Below, one piece after another: positions 47,358 to 57,056 of a DNA stretch of 64,000 nt (position 1 is the first letter of the stretch; every line of letters starts with the position of its first letter). The stretch is from Phytomonospora endophytica. Lineage in GTDB: Bacteria > Actinomycetota > Actinomycetes > Mycobacteriales > Micromonosporaceae. A program made the translations under genes and the position numbers. Under the pieces are notes generated by a model. The model had not been told where the DNA came from, made no database searches, and was given only the letters and a program-made list of their open reading frames with translations. Where the stretch lies: positions 62,001-126,000 of the forward strand of contig NZ_JACHGT010000022.1 in assembly GCF_014202425.1 (NCBI RefSeq), written 5' to 3'.

Positions 47358-50042
47358 CTACTCTCCCGCCACGATCCGGCCGACCCGCTCACCCACGGTG
47401 CTCAGCAGCCCCTTGGCCTCCGAGGCCGGGGCGCCGCCGCCCTGCGCGACGTCGTCGCTGCCGCCACCGCGACCGGAGAAAGCGGCCTTGACCAGCTCTT
47501 TCGCCGACAGACCCGCCGACTTCGCCGCCGCGTTCACGGTCACCACGAGCGAGGCCTTGCCACCCTTCGTCGCGGCCACCGCCACCACGCCCGGACGGGT
47601 CGAGGGGATGTGGTCGCGGATCGCCTGGGACAGCTTGCGCGAATCCTTGTCATCGTCGAGGACGGCGACGAACGCCACCCCCGCGACGTCTGCCGCGCGG
47701 GCCGCGTACTCGGCCGCCTCGGCGCCCAGGAGACGCTCGGTGAGCTTCTCCGAGGCCCGCTCGGCGTCCTTCAGCCGCTTCACCAGCGCCGAGACACGCT
47801 CGGCGAGCTCGCCCCGGGGCGCGCCCAGCTCCTCGCTGATGCGCGTTACCAGGTCGCGTTCGCGCGCGAGGTACTGGTAGGCCTCGATACCGGTCGCGGC
47901 CTCGATGCGCCGCTGCCCGGAACCGACGGACGACTCCGCGGTGACCACCAGGGGCCCGATCTGCGAGGAGTGCGACACGTGCGTGCCACCGCACAGCTCG
48001 CGGGACCATTCGCCGCCGATCTCGACGACGCGGACCTCTTCGTCGTAGGTCTCGCCGAACAGCGCCAGCGCGCCGATCTCCCGCGCCCGGCCCAGCGGCA
48101 TGTACTCCACCGCGACGGGCAGGTCCTTGCGAACGGCCAGGTTGGCGACCTCTTCGACCTCGCTGCGGGTCGTGTTCGACAGGCCCTTGCGCCACGAGAA
48201 GTCCAGGCGGAGGTAACCGGGCCGGTTGAAGGAACCCGACTGAAGCGCGCTCGGCCCGAGGACCTGGCGCAGCGCGGCGTGCACGACGTGGGTGCCGGAG
48301 TGCGCCTGACGCGCCCCGATCCGCCACTCCGGGTCGACCGCGGCGTGCACGGTCTGCCCGACGCCGAGTTCGCCGCCGGTCACGCGGACCTTGTGCGCGA
48401 CGAGCCGCTTGACGGGCCGCTGCACGTCGAGGACCTCCGCCGACAGACCGGGACCGGTCAGCGTGCCCGCGTCGGCGTGCTGACCACCGGACTCGGCGTA
48501 GAAGGGCGTGCGGTCGAGGATGACCTCGACGATGTCGCCCTCACCCGCGCGGTCGACGGGCGCGCCGTCGGCGAGGATCCCCAGGACCTTCGCCTCGGAC
48601 TCCAGGGTCTCGTAGGCGACCCAGTCGGTCGGGCCGTTCTCGGTGAGCAGGCTCGTGTACGCCGACTTGTCGGCGTGCGCGGACTTCCGCGAGGCCGCGT
48701 CGGCCTTCGCGCGCTGCCGCTGCTCGGTCATGAGCGCGCGGAAGCCCTTCTCGTCGACGGTCAGGCCCTGCTCGGCCGCCATCTCCAAGGTCAGATCGAT
48801 CGGGAAGCCGTAGGTGTCGTGCAGCTCGAAGGCCCGCTTGCCGGGAAGTTCCGAACCACCCTCGCCCTTGACCTCCTTGACGGCGGTGTCGAGGATCGTC
48901 GTGCCCGCCCGCAACGTGGACAGGAACGCCTCCTCCTCGCCGTAGGCGTACTGGGAGATGCGCTCGTAGTCCGACTCCAGCTCCGGGTAGGACGGCGCCA
49001 TGCAGTCGCGCGCCACCGGGAACAGGTGCGGGAAGGCCGGCTCCTCGAAGCCGAGCAGGCGGATCGCGCGGACCGCGCGGCGCAGGATCCGGCGCAGCAC
49101 GTAGCCGCGGCCCTCGTTGGAGGGCGTCACGCCGTCGCCGATGAGCATCAGGCCGGTGCGGACGTGGTCGGCGATGACCCGCAGGCGCACGTCGTTGGGG
49201 TGCGACTCCGCAGCCACCTGCGACTTCGACACGCCGTACTTCACGCCGGTCAGCTCGGTCGCGCGATCGAGGATCGGGCGGACCTCGTCGATCTCGTAGA
49301 GGTTGTCGACACCCTGCAGGATCGAGGCCATGCGCTCAAGGCCCATGCCGGTGTCGATGTTCTTCTTCGGGAGGTCGCCCAGGATCGGGTAGTCCTCCTT
49401 GCCGCTGCCCTCGCCACGGATGTTCTGCATGAACACGAGGTTCCAGAACTCCATGTAACGGTCCTCGTCGACCGCCGGGCCGCCCGCCTGACCGTACTGG
49501 GGGCCGCGGTCGTAGAACAGCTCCGAACACGGGCCGCACGGCCCCGGGATGCCCATCGACCAGAAGTTCGGGCCCTTGCCCAGACGCGTGATGCGTTCCT
49601 TGGGCAGCCCGATCTCGCGCTCCCAGATGTCGAAGGCCTCGTCGTCCTCGAAGTACACCGTCGGCCAGATGCGGTCGGGATCCATCCCGTACCCGCCCTT
49701 GTCCAGCGGCATCGTGCACAGGTCCCACGCGAAACGGATCGCCTGGGACTTGAAGTAGTCGCCGAAGGAGAAGTTCCCGTTCATCTGGAAGAACGTGCCG
49801 TGGCGGCTGGTCTTGCCGACCTCGTCGATGTCAGGCGTGCGGATGCACTTCTGCACCGAGACGGCGCGGGAGTGCGGCGGTTCGGCCTGTCCGAGGAAGT
49901 AGGGCACGAACTGCACCATGCCGGCGTTGATGAACAGCAGGTTCGGATCATCGATTGCCGGAAGCGGTGCGCTGGGCACCACGGTGTGTCCGTTCTTCTC
50001 GAAGTGAGCCAGGAACCGTCGCTTGACTTCCGCGGTCCTCAT
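47358..50042 (-). CDS. alaS: Alanyl-tRNA synthetase
   Basis: An 894-residue class II synthetase. Catalytic-domain motifs include [15 protein letters not shown] and [19 protein letters not shown]; the editing domain has the zinc-site [12 protein letters not shown] and [15 protein letters not shown]; the C-Ala domain has [20 protein letters not shown]. All expected domains are intact. It starts at ATG 50042, overlapping the small gene upstream by 4 nt. Confidence 0.97.
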   Translation of the reverse strand: MRTAEVKRRFLAHFEKNGHTVVPSAPLPAIDDPNLLFINAGMVQFVPYFLGQAEPPHSRAVSVQKCIRTPDIDEVGKTSRHGTFFQMNGNFSFGDYFKSQAIRFAWDLCTMPLDKGGYGMDPDRIWPTVYFEDDEAFDIWEREIGLPKERITRLGKGPNFWSMGIPGPCGPCSELFYDRGPQYGQAGGPAVDEDRYMEFWNLVFMQNIRGEGSGKEDYPILGDLPKKNIDTGMGLERMASILQGVDNLYEIDEVRPILDRATELTGVKYGVSKSQVAAESHPNDVRLRVIADHVRTGLMLIGDGVTPSNEGRGYVLRRILRRAVRAIRLLGFEEPAFPHLFPVARDCMAPSYPELESDYERISQYAYGEEEAFLSTLRAGTTILDTAVKEVKGEGGSELPGKRAFELHDTYGFPIDLTLEMAAEQGLTVDEKGFRALMTEQRQRAKADAASRKSAHADKSAYTSLLTENGPTDWVAYETLESEAKVLGILADGAPVDRAGEGDIVEVILDRTPFYAESGGQHADAGTLTGPGLSAEVLDVQRPVKRLVAHKVRVTGGELGVGQTVHAAVDPEWRIGARQAHSGTHVVHAALRQVLGPSALQSGSFNRPGYLRLDFSWRKGLSNTTRSEVEEVANLAVRKDLPVAVEYMPLGRAREIGALALFGETYDEEVRVVEIGGEWSRELCGGTHVSHSSQIGPLVVTAESSVGSGQRRIEAATGIEAYQYLARERDLVTRISEELGAPRGELAERVSALVKRLKDAERASEKLTERLLGAEAAEYAARAADVAGVAFVAVLDDDKDSRKLSQAIRDHIPSTRPGVVAVAATKGGKASLVVTVNAAAKSAGLSAKELVKAAFSGRGGGSDDVAQGGGAPASEAKGLLSTVGERVGRIVAGE

Positions 50043-50332
50043 CGGCGGTAGCCACCCTCTCGATCGTCGTACGGGTCATCGTCTTCATCGGCGGAGAAGT
50101 CGATCAGGTGGCCCTCGGCCATCGCCTGATGGATCTCCGCCTCACGCTCGTGCATGTTGTCGAAGACGTCTGCAACAAAACTACGTGCGGAATCGACCAC
50201 CCCGACAGCGCTTTTACGCGCCGAGTCGGCGATGCCGCCCGGGGTGAACTTCTCCGCCTTCTTGGTCAGCTGGCGCACCACGATCGCGCCCGCCGCCAGC
50301 CCCAGACCGAGCCAGAACAGCCGCTTGACCAT
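50039..50332 (-). CDS. DUF6167-type small membrane protein
   Basis: A 97-residue protein with one N-terminal helix ([20 protein letters not shown]), an amphipathic middle ([20 protein letters not shown]) and an acidic/basic tail ([16 protein letters not shown]). It fits the small protein found between DUF948 and alaS in actinomycetes. The ATG at 50332 overlaps the DUF948 stop (TGATG) and its own stop overlaps alaS. Function unknown. Confidence 0.85.
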   Translation of the reverse strand: MVKRLFWLGLGLAAGAIVVRQLTKKAEKFTPGGIADSARKSAVGVVDSARSFVADVFDNMHEREAEIHQAMAEGHLIDFSADEDDDPYDDREGGYRR

Positions 50333-50823
50333 CACGCCCCCTTGGCGTGGCGGCCGCTGCGGCGGCTCGACTTCGCCTCGGCCTTGCGGGCCTTGATCTG
50401 CCCGCGGACCTCGCGGTCCTCGTCGGCGGCCTTGCGCTGCGACACGGTCTTGCGCAGCCCGTAACCGAACGCGGCGACCTTGACCAGCGGGCTCGACGCG
50501 GCCGCGCCGACGATCGAGGAGATGTTGGCGACGTTGGCGGTGACCGCCTGCGCGTGGTTGGTGATCGTGTCCAGCCGCTCCAGCTGGATGTTCACGCCGT
50601 CCAGCGAGGAGTGGACCTGCACGAGCGCGGTGTTGACGTTGTCGATCGTGGTGTTGACGTTGCCGAGAATCGGCACGATCTGCTTGTCGATGTCCTGCAC
50701 GGTCTTGGTCGCCGCGTCGATCGTCGCGCCGAGCCTCCACAAAGGCCGGATCAGGAACAGTACGAGAACGACGAATGCGCCTGCCGCGATCAAACCGGCG
50801 ATTTCTCCAGGCGAAACCGACAC
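50332..50823 (-). CDS. DUF948 domain-containing membrane protein
   Basis: A 163-residue protein with one N-terminal membrane helix (IAGLIAAGAFVVLVLFLIRP), a long heptad-like helical segment of the methyl-accepting/DUF948 type (TKTVQDIDKQIVPILGNVNT onward) and a basic C-terminus (KARKAEAKSSRRSGRHAKGA). It heads the DUF948-DUF6167-alaS-ruvX-mltG-aroE operon. Function unknown; the fold suggests an envelope coiled coil. Confidence 0.88.
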   Translation of the reverse strand: MSVSPGEIAGLIAAGAFVVLVLFLIRPLWRLGATIDAATKTVQDIDKQIVPILGNVNTTIDNVNTALVQVHSSLDGVNIQLERLDTITNHAQAVTANVANISSIVGAAASSPLVKVAAFGYGLRKTVSQRKAADEDREVRGQIKARKAEAKSSRRSGRHAKGA

Positions 50824-50937
50824 AGGTCCCCCTTGCGTGGCGAGTGAGTCTAGGGAAGTGGCCGCCCGAAGCGGACAACGACGCTGACCTTACCGCTCGC
50901 GCCGGACACGCCCTTTAGCGGCGTAGGGCTGTCGAAG

Positions 50938-51480
50938 TCAAGCCCCCGCCGTCAGTGACCGCCTGCCGTCGGCGACCCGGTTGCGCACCACCGCCGTGGC
51001 CATCGCCCCCGTGCACCTGTCCCGCGCCGCCAGATCCGTCGCGTCGCACGGCAACGGCCGCACCCACAGATCCAGCACGTACTCGTCCCGCGACCAGCAC
51101 GCGTACACCCCGATGATGTCCACCGACGGCGGACAGCCCTCCACGACGAGGGGCTCCCACGCGTCACGCTCCAAGGCCGCACCGAAGGCCTCCCGCGTCG
51201 CCGGCAGATCCCGCTCCGAGGTCCACGTCCGCTCCCGCGTCCGGCACTCCCCCACGCACCAGCGGCTCCCGTGCGCCGCGTCCACCGGGGAACCCGCCGC
51301 CCACTCCGGCAGGCCCAGGTCGTCCAGCGCCACGAACACCGGGTCCTCGCTCACCTCGCGCGCCACCAACACCACCGGCACCACGCTCAGCACCGCGGCG
51401 GCCGCCACCGCGTACGTCGTCAGCCGCAGCCGCGCCTCCCGTGCGCTGTGCCGCCGCAACGCGTCGACGACACGTGTCAC
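50938..51480 (-). CDS. Uncharacterised single-helix membrane protein with Cys-rich outer domain
   Basis: A 180-residue protein that I do not recognise. A basic N-terminus ([12 protein letters not shown]) leads to one membrane helix (about 23-40), and an outer domain with six Cys: CVGEC, GCPPSV, YACWS, LPCDAT and DRCTG. The pattern suggests disulfide bonds outside the cell. Its start overlaps the rarA stop by 4 nt, so it is translated with rarA, although no functional link is apparent. 114 bp separate it from the DUF948 gene. Confidence 0.7.
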   Translation of the reverse strand: MTRVVDALRRHSAREARLRLTTYAVAAAAVLSVVPVVLVAREVSEDPVFVALDDLGLPEWAAGSPVDAAHGSRWCVGECRTRERTWTSERDLPATREAFGAALERDAWEPLVVEGCPPSVDIIGVYACWSRDEYVLDLWVRPLPCDATDLAARDRCTGAMATAVVRNRVADGRRSLTAGA

Positions 51481-52823
51481 GTCGCCTCGCCTCTCACGAT
51501 CCGCCGCAGCTTCGCCACCCGCTCCCCCACCTCGCGCTCCCCGCCGTGCGGACTCGGCACGTAGTACGTGCGCCCCCGCACCGGCTCCGGCGCGTAGTCC
51601 TGGGTCAGCACACCGCGCGGATCCTTGTGCGGAGACCGGTAGGTCACGCCGTGACCAACTTCCTTGGCACCGCTGTAATGGGCGTCGCGCAGGTGGGCGG
51701 GGATCGAACCGATCCGCCCCTCCCGCACATCGGTCAAGGCCGCGCCCAGCGCCGAGATCACCGCGTCCGACTTCGGCGCCGTCGCACAGTGGATCACCGC
51801 GTGCGCCAGGTTGATACCGCCCTCGGGCATCCCGATGAACGCCACCGCGTCGGCCACCGCGATCGCCGTCTGCAGTGCCGTCGGATCGGCCATCCCGACA
51901 TCCTCGCTGGCGAAGATCACCAGCCGCCGGGCGATGAACCGCGGATCCTCGCCCGCCACGATCATCCGGGCCAGATAGTGCAGGGCGGCGTCGACGTCCG
52001 AACCCCGCATGCTCTTGATGAAGGCGCTGGCCACGTCGTAGTGACTGTCACCGTCGCGGTCGTAGCGGACCGCGGCGGTGTCGACCGCCTTCTCGGCCAC
52101 CTCGACCGAGATGACCTTCTCGCCGGTCGCCCGCACCGAACTCGCCGCCGCTTCGAGGGCCGTCAAGGCCTTGCGCGCGTCGCCCGCCGCGAGCCGGACG
52201 AGGTGATCCTCGGCCTCGGCTGACAGGGTCACCTCGGCGTTGAGCCCACGCTCGTCGGTCACCGCCCGCTTCACCAGCGTGCGGATGTGCTCGTCGGTGA
52301 GCGGCTCCAGCGTCAGCAGCACGCACCGCGACAACAGCGGCGAGACCACCGAGAAGTACGGGTTCTCCGTCGTGGCCGCCAGCAGCGTCACCGTGCGGTC
52401 CTCGACGGCCGCGAGCAGCGAGTCCTGCTGCGTCTTGGTGAAGCGGTGCACCTCGTCGATGAACAGGACGGTCTGCACACCGCTGCGGCGGCGCATCTTC
52501 GCCTCGGCGATGACCGCGCGGACCTCCTTCACGCCCGCCGACAGCGCCGACAAGGGCACGTACCGGCGCGCGCCCGAGCCCGCGACGAGTTGCGCGATCG
52601 TCGTCTTGCCCGTCCCCGGAGGGCCCCACAGGATCACCGACAGCGGCGCCTCACCCGCGACGAGCTGCCGCAGCGGACCGCCCGGCACCAGCAGGTGCTC
52701 CTGCCCGATCAGCTCGTCGATGGTCCGGGGGCGCATCCGCACGGCGAGGGGCGCGTTCGGGTCGATCTCCACCGGCTTCGCCGCGGCCGCCTCACCGATG
52801 TCGAACAGTCCAGGCTCATCCAC
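51477..52823 (-). CDS. rarA: Replication-associated recombination protein A (MgsA/RarA)
   Basis: A 448-residue AAA+ ATPase acting at stalled replication forks. It has an N-terminal segment for SSB or RNAP-like contacts, Walker [11 protein letters not shown] (66-75), Walker [10 protein letters not shown], sensor 1 ATTENPYF, and the RarA tetramerisation tail with [21 protein letters not shown]-like ending. The start is GTG. TATCGT ends 8 nt before the start and may be its -10. Confidence 0.95.
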   Translation of the reverse strand: MDEPGLFDIGEAAAAKPVEIDPNAPLAVRMRPRTIDELIGQEHLLVPGGPLRQLVAGEAPLSVILWGPPGTGKTTIAQLVAGSGARRYVPLSALSAGVKEVRAVIAEAKMRRRSGVQTVLFIDEVHRFTKTQQDSLLAAVEDRTVTLLAATTENPYFSVVSPLLSRCVLLTLEPLTDEHIRTLVKRAVTDERGLNAEVTLSAEAEDHLVRLAAGDARKALTALEAAASSVRATGEKVISVEVAEKAVDTAAVRYDRDGDSHYDVASAFIKSMRGSDVDAALHYLARMIVAGEDPRFIARRLVIFASEDVGMADPTALQTAIAVADAVAFIGMPEGGINLAHAVIHCATAPKSDAVISALGAALTDVREGRIGSIPAHLRDAHYSGAKEVGHGVTYRSPHKDPRGVLTQDYAPEPVRGRTYYVPSPHGGEREVGERVAKLRRIVRGEAT

Positions 52824-52859
52824 GCCCGCTGACGATACCGGCAGGCGGCGACGCGCCGA

Positions 52860-54839
52860 TCACGCCGCCGGATCCGCCGTCAGCATCTCCGGCAGCGGCT
52901 CGGTGTGCACGATGGTCAGCCGGGACACCGCGCGCGTCAGCACCACGTACAAACGGTGCAGCCCACGGGCCTCGGCGGCCACGATCCGGGCCGGCTCGGC
53001 CACGATCACGTGGTCGAACTCCAGCCCCTTGGCCAGGGACGCGGGCATCAGGGTCACGCGCTCGTGGTCCTCGGGCAGGGACGCCCGCACGGCGTCGAGG
53101 GTCTCCTCGGTCGCGATCACGCCGACCGAGCCCTCGAAGGTCAGGGCGTCGGCGATCGCCGAGGCCAGTTCGCCGCCGAGTTCGGTGGTCTCCCGCAGAT
53201 CCAGCAGGCCGTCCCGGCGCAGCGAGAGCGCCTCGGGGACGTCCACGTCGAGGGCCGGGAGGAGCCGGTTGGCCAGCGCGATGATCGACTCGGGTACGCG
53301 GAAGCCGGTGGTCAGGGCGACGACACGGCCGTCGGGCTTGCCCATGTGCTCCATCGACACCGACCAGTCGCGCGCCGCCCACGGCGACGTGCCCTGCGCG
53401 AGGTCGCCGAGGACCGTGATCGACCCGTGCGGACTGCGGCGGGCGACGGCCCGGCACTGCATCGCCGAAAGGTCCTGCGCCTCGTCGACGACGACGTGCC
53501 CGAAACCCACGGGACGGTCGAGCAGCCCGGCGATCTCGTCGGCGAGGACGGCGTCGGCGCGGGTGAACTTCGGCGCCTTCGTCTTCGACGCGAGCAGGCC
53601 GAGCTCCTCGTCGGTGAACAGGTCGCGGTTGAGTTCGGCGCGCCAGCCGGCGTCGGTGTACAGGCGGGTGAGCAGCTTGCGGGGGTCGAGCGCGGGCCAC
53701 ACCGCGTCGAGCAGGACCGTGACGGTCTTCGAGCGGCCGAGCTTGCGCAGCCAGCCCTCGGTGGGCGACTCGCCGGTGCGCCGTTCGATGCTGCGCTGGA
53801 CGGCGCCGACGGTCAGCGCGCGGACGCGTTCGCGGCCGAGGTGGTACGGCAGCCCTTCACGGCGGGTGTCGTCGATGAAGCGGAGGACGTCCTCTTCGGG
53901 GATGCGGTGGCGCCAGCCGCCGTCGGTGACGGTGACGGTCCCGTCGGGGCGGCTGATGTGGCTCCACACCGCGCGGTGGAGGAGCTCGGCCATGCGGACG
54001 TCGTGTTTGAGGATCTCGACGTGTTCGGCCTCGGTGCCCTTCAGCACCAGCGGAGCCATCAGGTCGTCGACGGTCACCTGGGTGACGTCGACCTCGCCGA
54101 GGGTCGGCAGGACCTGGTCGATGTAGGACATGAAGGCGGTGTTGGGGCCCACGACCAGGACGCCGTTGCGTTTGAGGCGGTCGCGGTGGGTGTAGAGCAG
54201 GAAGGCCGCGCGGTGCAGGCCGACGGCGGTCTTACCGGTACCGGGGGCGCCCTGGACGCAGATGGAGTCGGCGAGCCCGGCGCGGACGAGGTCGTCCTGC
54301 TCGGGCTGGATGGTGGCGACGATGTCGCGCATGGGACCGACGCGGGGCCGTTCGATCTCGGCGGCCAGGAGCGCGCTGCTGGTCTCCTCGCCGCCCGCGT
54401 CGAGGCGTTCGTCCTCGAAGCTGGTGAGGTGGCCGCCGTCGAACCCGAAGCGGCGGCGCAGCTCGACCTCCATGGGCTCGCGGACGCTGGCCTGGTAGAA
54501 CAGGCGCGAGACGGGAGCCCGCCAGTCGAGGACGAGGGGTTCGCCGGTGTCGTCGACGACGTGGCGGCGGCCGACGTGGAACTGCTCGCTCGGGAAGTCG
54601 AGGCGCCCGAAGAACAGCGGGATGTCGGGCAGGTCGACGAGTTCCTTCAGCCGCAGGACGCGGGCCTTTCCGAGCGCCTCACTGGAGAAGGCGTTGCCGC
54701 CGACGTCACCGAGGCCGGTGGTCCGGTCGCGCATGCGGGCGAGGGCGGCGTGGGAGGCGAGCAGATGTTCGCGCTCGGCGGCGAGCTCGGTGGTCAGTGC
54801 GGTGTCGTGGGCGGCGTCGGTCGACATGGCGTGAGGCAT
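52860..54839 (-). CDS. HelD-like RNA polymerase-recycling ATPase (UvrD/Rep superfamily 1)
   Basis: A 659-residue superfamily 1 ATPase. The N-terminal coiled-coil arm (about 12-45) and PLFFGRLDFPSEQ, DWRAPVSRLFYQA are HelD signatures. Motif I is QGAPGTGKTAV (196-206), motif II VVVDEAQDLSAMQ, motif III GDLAQGTSPWA, motif IV TTGFRVP and motif V KGLEFDHV. HelD proteins remove stalled RNA polymerase from DNA; some actinobacterial ones give rifamycin tolerance. This one is shorter than usual. ATG 54839 or 54827 could be the start. Confidence 0.88.
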   Translation of the reverse strand: MPHAMSTDAAHDTALTTELAAEREHLLASHAALARMRDRTTGLGDVGGNAFSSEALGKARVLRLKELVDLPDIPLFFGRLDFPSEQFHVGRRHVVDDTGEPLVLDWRAPVSRLFYQASVREPMEVELRRRFGFDGGHLTSFEDERLDAGGEETSSALLAAEIERPRVGPMRDIVATIQPEQDDLVRAGLADSICVQGAPGTGKTAVGLHRAAFLLYTHRDRLKRNGVLVVGPNTAFMSYIDQVLPTLGEVDVTQVTVDDLMAPLVLKGTEAEHVEILKHDVRMAELLHRAVWSHISRPDGTVTVTDGGWRHRIPEEDVLRFIDDTRREGLPYHLGRERVRALTVGAVQRSIERRTGESPTEGWLRKLGRSKTVTVLLDAVWPALDPRKLLTRLYTDAGWRAELNRDLFTDEELGLLASKTKAPKFTRADAVLADEIAGLLDRPVGFGHVVVDEAQDLSAMQCRAVARRSPHGSITVLGDLAQGTSPWAARDWSVSMEHMGKPDGRVVALTTGFRVPESIIALANRLLPALDVDVPEALSLRRDGLLDLRETTELGGELASAIADALTFEGSVGVIATEETLDAVRASLPEDHERVTLMPASLAKGLEFDHVIVAEPARIVAAEARGLHRLYVVLTRAVSRLTIVHTEPLPEMLTADPAA

Positions 54840-54943
54840 GGTGAAGCGCCTTCGGCTCGGTGGATTGTGGGGCCCACTGCCTTAGGCCCGGCCGTGCTCT
54901 TCGGCACGTCCGTCAGCGCCCGGCTGCGACGGGGGTGGCGAGC

Positions 54944-55888
54944 TTACCTCTCTGCTCGCCCGACGAGGTCGGCGGCCGCTTCGGGCCACTCGGGGAAGGC
55001 GAAGTCGAAGCCGTTCTCGGGCAGCCTTCGTGGGACGACGCGGCGGCTCTTGAGCAGGAGTTCGGTGTCGGAGCGCATCGCGAGGGCGCCGAGTTCGGCC
55101 ATCCACCTGGTGGCGGGGAGACCGACCGGCATTTTCGCGGCGGCGCGCAGGTGGCGCATGAACTCGCGCTGCGGGAGCGGGCCGGGAGCGGCGACGTTGA
55201 CGGTGCCGTCGATGTCGTCGCGGTCGATGAGGAAGGCGACGGCGCGGGCGAAGTCCTCGGCGTGGATCCAGGAGATGAACTGGCGGCCGCCGGCGACCGG
55301 GCCGCCGAGGCCGAGGCGGGTCATGCGCAGCAGCGTGTCGAAGACGCTGCCCTTGTCGCGGCTCATGACCATGGCGGCGCGGAGGGCGACTTTGCGGGTG
55401 GCGGGGGTGTCGGCCTCGGCCTGGGCGCGTTCCCAGGCGCGGGCGATGTCGACACTGAAGGCCCAGTAGGCGGGAACGCCGGGTTCTTCGCCGCCGATCA
55501 CGCCGGAATCGTCGTTGGGTTCGGCGTGGGTGTGGGCGTAGATGGTGGCGGTGCTCATCTGGAGCCAGACGGGCGGCGGGTTCGTCGCGGCGGCGATGGC
55601 GGCACCGACGGCGCGGGTGGAGTCGACGCGGGAGTCCATCATCTCGCGCAGGTTCTCAGGGGTGTAGCGGCAGCTGACGCTGCGGCCGGCGAGGTTGACG
55701 ACGGCGTCGCAGCCGTCGATCTCGGCGGTCCACGGTCCGGGGCCGCGACCGTCCCAGGCGACGGTGCGGACGGCCGCGTCCGCGCGTGGGCGGCGACTGA
55801 GGTGGACGATCTCGTGGCCTCGGGCGAGCAGTGCGCGGGTGAGGACGGCGCCGACGGGTCCGGTGCCTCCGGGGATGACGACCTTCAT
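54944..55888 (-). CDS. TIGR01777-family NAD-dependent epimerase-like protein (DUF1731)
   Basis: A 314-residue extended-SDR protein. The N-terminal Rossmann motif is MKVVIPGGTGPVGAVLTRAL (GGTGPVG), and DAVVNLAGRSVSCRYTPENL is the family signature. The C-terminal DUF1731 tail ends with LLLKSRRVVPRRLPENGFDF. The substrate is unknown. It has an unusually clear promoter with an operator over its -35, and the ATG begins 6 nt after the -10, so its message is leaderless and probably repressor-controlled. Confidence 0.9.
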   Translation of the reverse strand: MKVVIPGGTGPVGAVLTRALLARGHEIVHLSRRPRADAAVRTVAWDGRGPGPWTAEIDGCDAVVNLAGRSVSCRYTPENLREMMDSRVDSTRAVGAAIAAATNPPPVWLQMSTATIYAHTHAEPNDDSGVIGGEEPGVPAYWAFSVDIARAWERAQAEADTPATRKVALRAAMVMSRDKGSVFDTLLRMTRLGLGGPVAGGRQFISWIHAEDFARAVAFLIDRDDIDGTVNVAAPGPLPQREFMRHLRAAAKMPVGLPATRWMAELGALAMRSDTELLLKSRRVVPRRLPENGFDFAFPEWPEAAADLVGRAER

Positions 55889-55894
55889 GGGGAG

Positions 55895-55923
55895 AGCGTA
55901 GCGCGAAAGTTGAACGTGTTCAA
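55895..55923 (-). promoter_or_regulatory. Promoter and TetR-like operator of the epimerase gene
   Basis: On the minus strand TTGAAC (55923-55918), 17 bp, TACGCT (55900-55895), 6 nt and ATG form a near-ideal promoter. The -35 lies within TTGAAC-N2-GTTCAA (55910-55923), a perfect inverted repeat of the kind bound by TetR/AcrR repressors. No TetR gene is in the window. Confidence 0.75.
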
Positions 55924-56222
55924 AAAAGTGCCGGCGGGTGCGTCGCGGCAGGTCGTTGACGTCAGACGATGCCGAATCCGGAGGGACGGACATAAGTTTC
56001 CGTTATCGACTGAGCTGCTCATGGGCAGCGCGCGACGCCCGCGCCCGAACGGAAACGCGGACTCCGCCCATCACTCCAAAGGGGCCCCACAAATCACGAT
56101 ACGGGCGAGCTGTGACATTTTCCGACGGGGATTTCCGGTTCCGGCGAGGATTTCGCCGAGAGAGCCCCCGGAAACTCCCTGCCGCGAGTCGCCCCCCCGA
56201 GGGTGTACCGAGGAAGCCGCCC
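55924..56222. other. Intergenic region without recognised gene
   Basis: About 300 bp lie between two minus-strand genes. No ORF with a credible start, no strong hairpin terminator and no RNA gene was recognised. It is slightly less GC-rich than its surroundings. Confidence 0.5.
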
Positions 56223-57053
56223 CTACTCCCCCAGGAACTCCCGTGCCCCGCGCAGGCGCGTGCGCAGCACCTTCCGGGCCAGTCCGCTGTCGAGCGTCGT
56301 GTCCGCCGCCCGCGGTACGCCCAGGTCCGCTCCCCTGCCCGCCGGAACTGTCGCCGGGTCGAGTCCCTCCCGCTGCGCGATCAGGCGTCCCAGGGCGTGC
56401 CGGTCGAGCGCGTCGGCGCCACCGAGGTGGATCACGCCGGCGAAGTCGCCGGTCACCAGTTCGACGAGGGCCGCCGCCAGGTCCTCGGGATGCACGGCGC
56501 TGCGGATCTCGTCGTCGAACAGGGCCCCGGTGATCCGGCCGCGCGTGAGGTCGAGGCTGAAACGCTCGTGCTTGCTCTCGCCGTCGCCCATGACCAGCGA
56601 GGTCCGCGCGACCACCGCGGCGGGGTCGACCGCGCGCACGACGGTCTCGGCGGCGGCCTTCGCCGCGCCGTAGCGGTTGACGGGTTCGGGCAACGCCGAC
56701 TCGTCGTAGGGCGCTCGCGTCCCGGAGAACACCGCGTCGCTCGACAGGTGCACCAGCCGCAGCCCCCGCGCGGCGGCGGCGACCGCGACGTGCGCGGCCC
56801 CGTCGGCGATGCACTCCCAGTCGTCGAGGCTGGTCCCGACCGCGGTGTGCACGACCGCCTCGGCACCGGCCGAGGCGAACAACGCCGACACGTCCGAACG
56901 GTCGCGGATGTCGAGGCGCACCCAGTCGACACCGGGGACGTCACCGGGCGCGCGATGGTAGGTCCCGGTCACGCGGTGCCCGGCGCGCGTTGCGCACCGG
57001 GCGACCGCGCCACCGACGTAACCGCTGGCGCCGGTGACCAGCAGACGGGCCAC
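56223..57053 (-). CDS. RmlD-like NAD(P)-dependent sugar-nucleotide reductase/SDR
   Basis: A 276-residue extended-SDR protein. Nucleotide-binding MARLLVTGASGYVGGAVARC, the RmlD-type SSDAVFSGTRAPYDE, and the active-site YGAAKAAAE (YxxxK) are present, with a C-terminal VIHLGGADALDRH segment. dTDP-4-dehydrorhamnose reductase is the nearest family; with no other rhamnose genes near, the substrate is open. The GTG start lies 3 nt after the aspS stop, so it is cotranscribed with aspS. Confidence 0.88.
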   Translation of the reverse strand: MARLLVTGASGYVGGAVARCATRAGHRVTGTYHRAPGDVPGVDWVRLDIRDRSDVSALFASAGAEAVVHTAVGTSLDDWECIADGAAHVAVAAAARGLRLVHLSSDAVFSGTRAPYDESALPEPVNRYGAAKAAAETVVRAVDPAAVVARTSLVMGDGESKHERFSLDLTRGRITGALFDDEIRSAVHPEDLAAALVELVTGDFAGVIHLGGADALDRHALGRLIAQREGLDPATVPAGRGADLGVPRAADTTLDSGLARKVLRTRLRGAREFLGE

Positions 57054-57056
57054 GCC

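Noticed and set aside
45495-50051. 1518-codon open frame opposite mltG, ruvX and alaS
   Set aside because: It spans three well-identified genes antisense and has no recognisable motif.
54840-54943. Rifamycin-associated element upstream of the HelD-like gene
   Set aside because: No long inverted repeat of that type was recognised; only short GGGGCCC segments.
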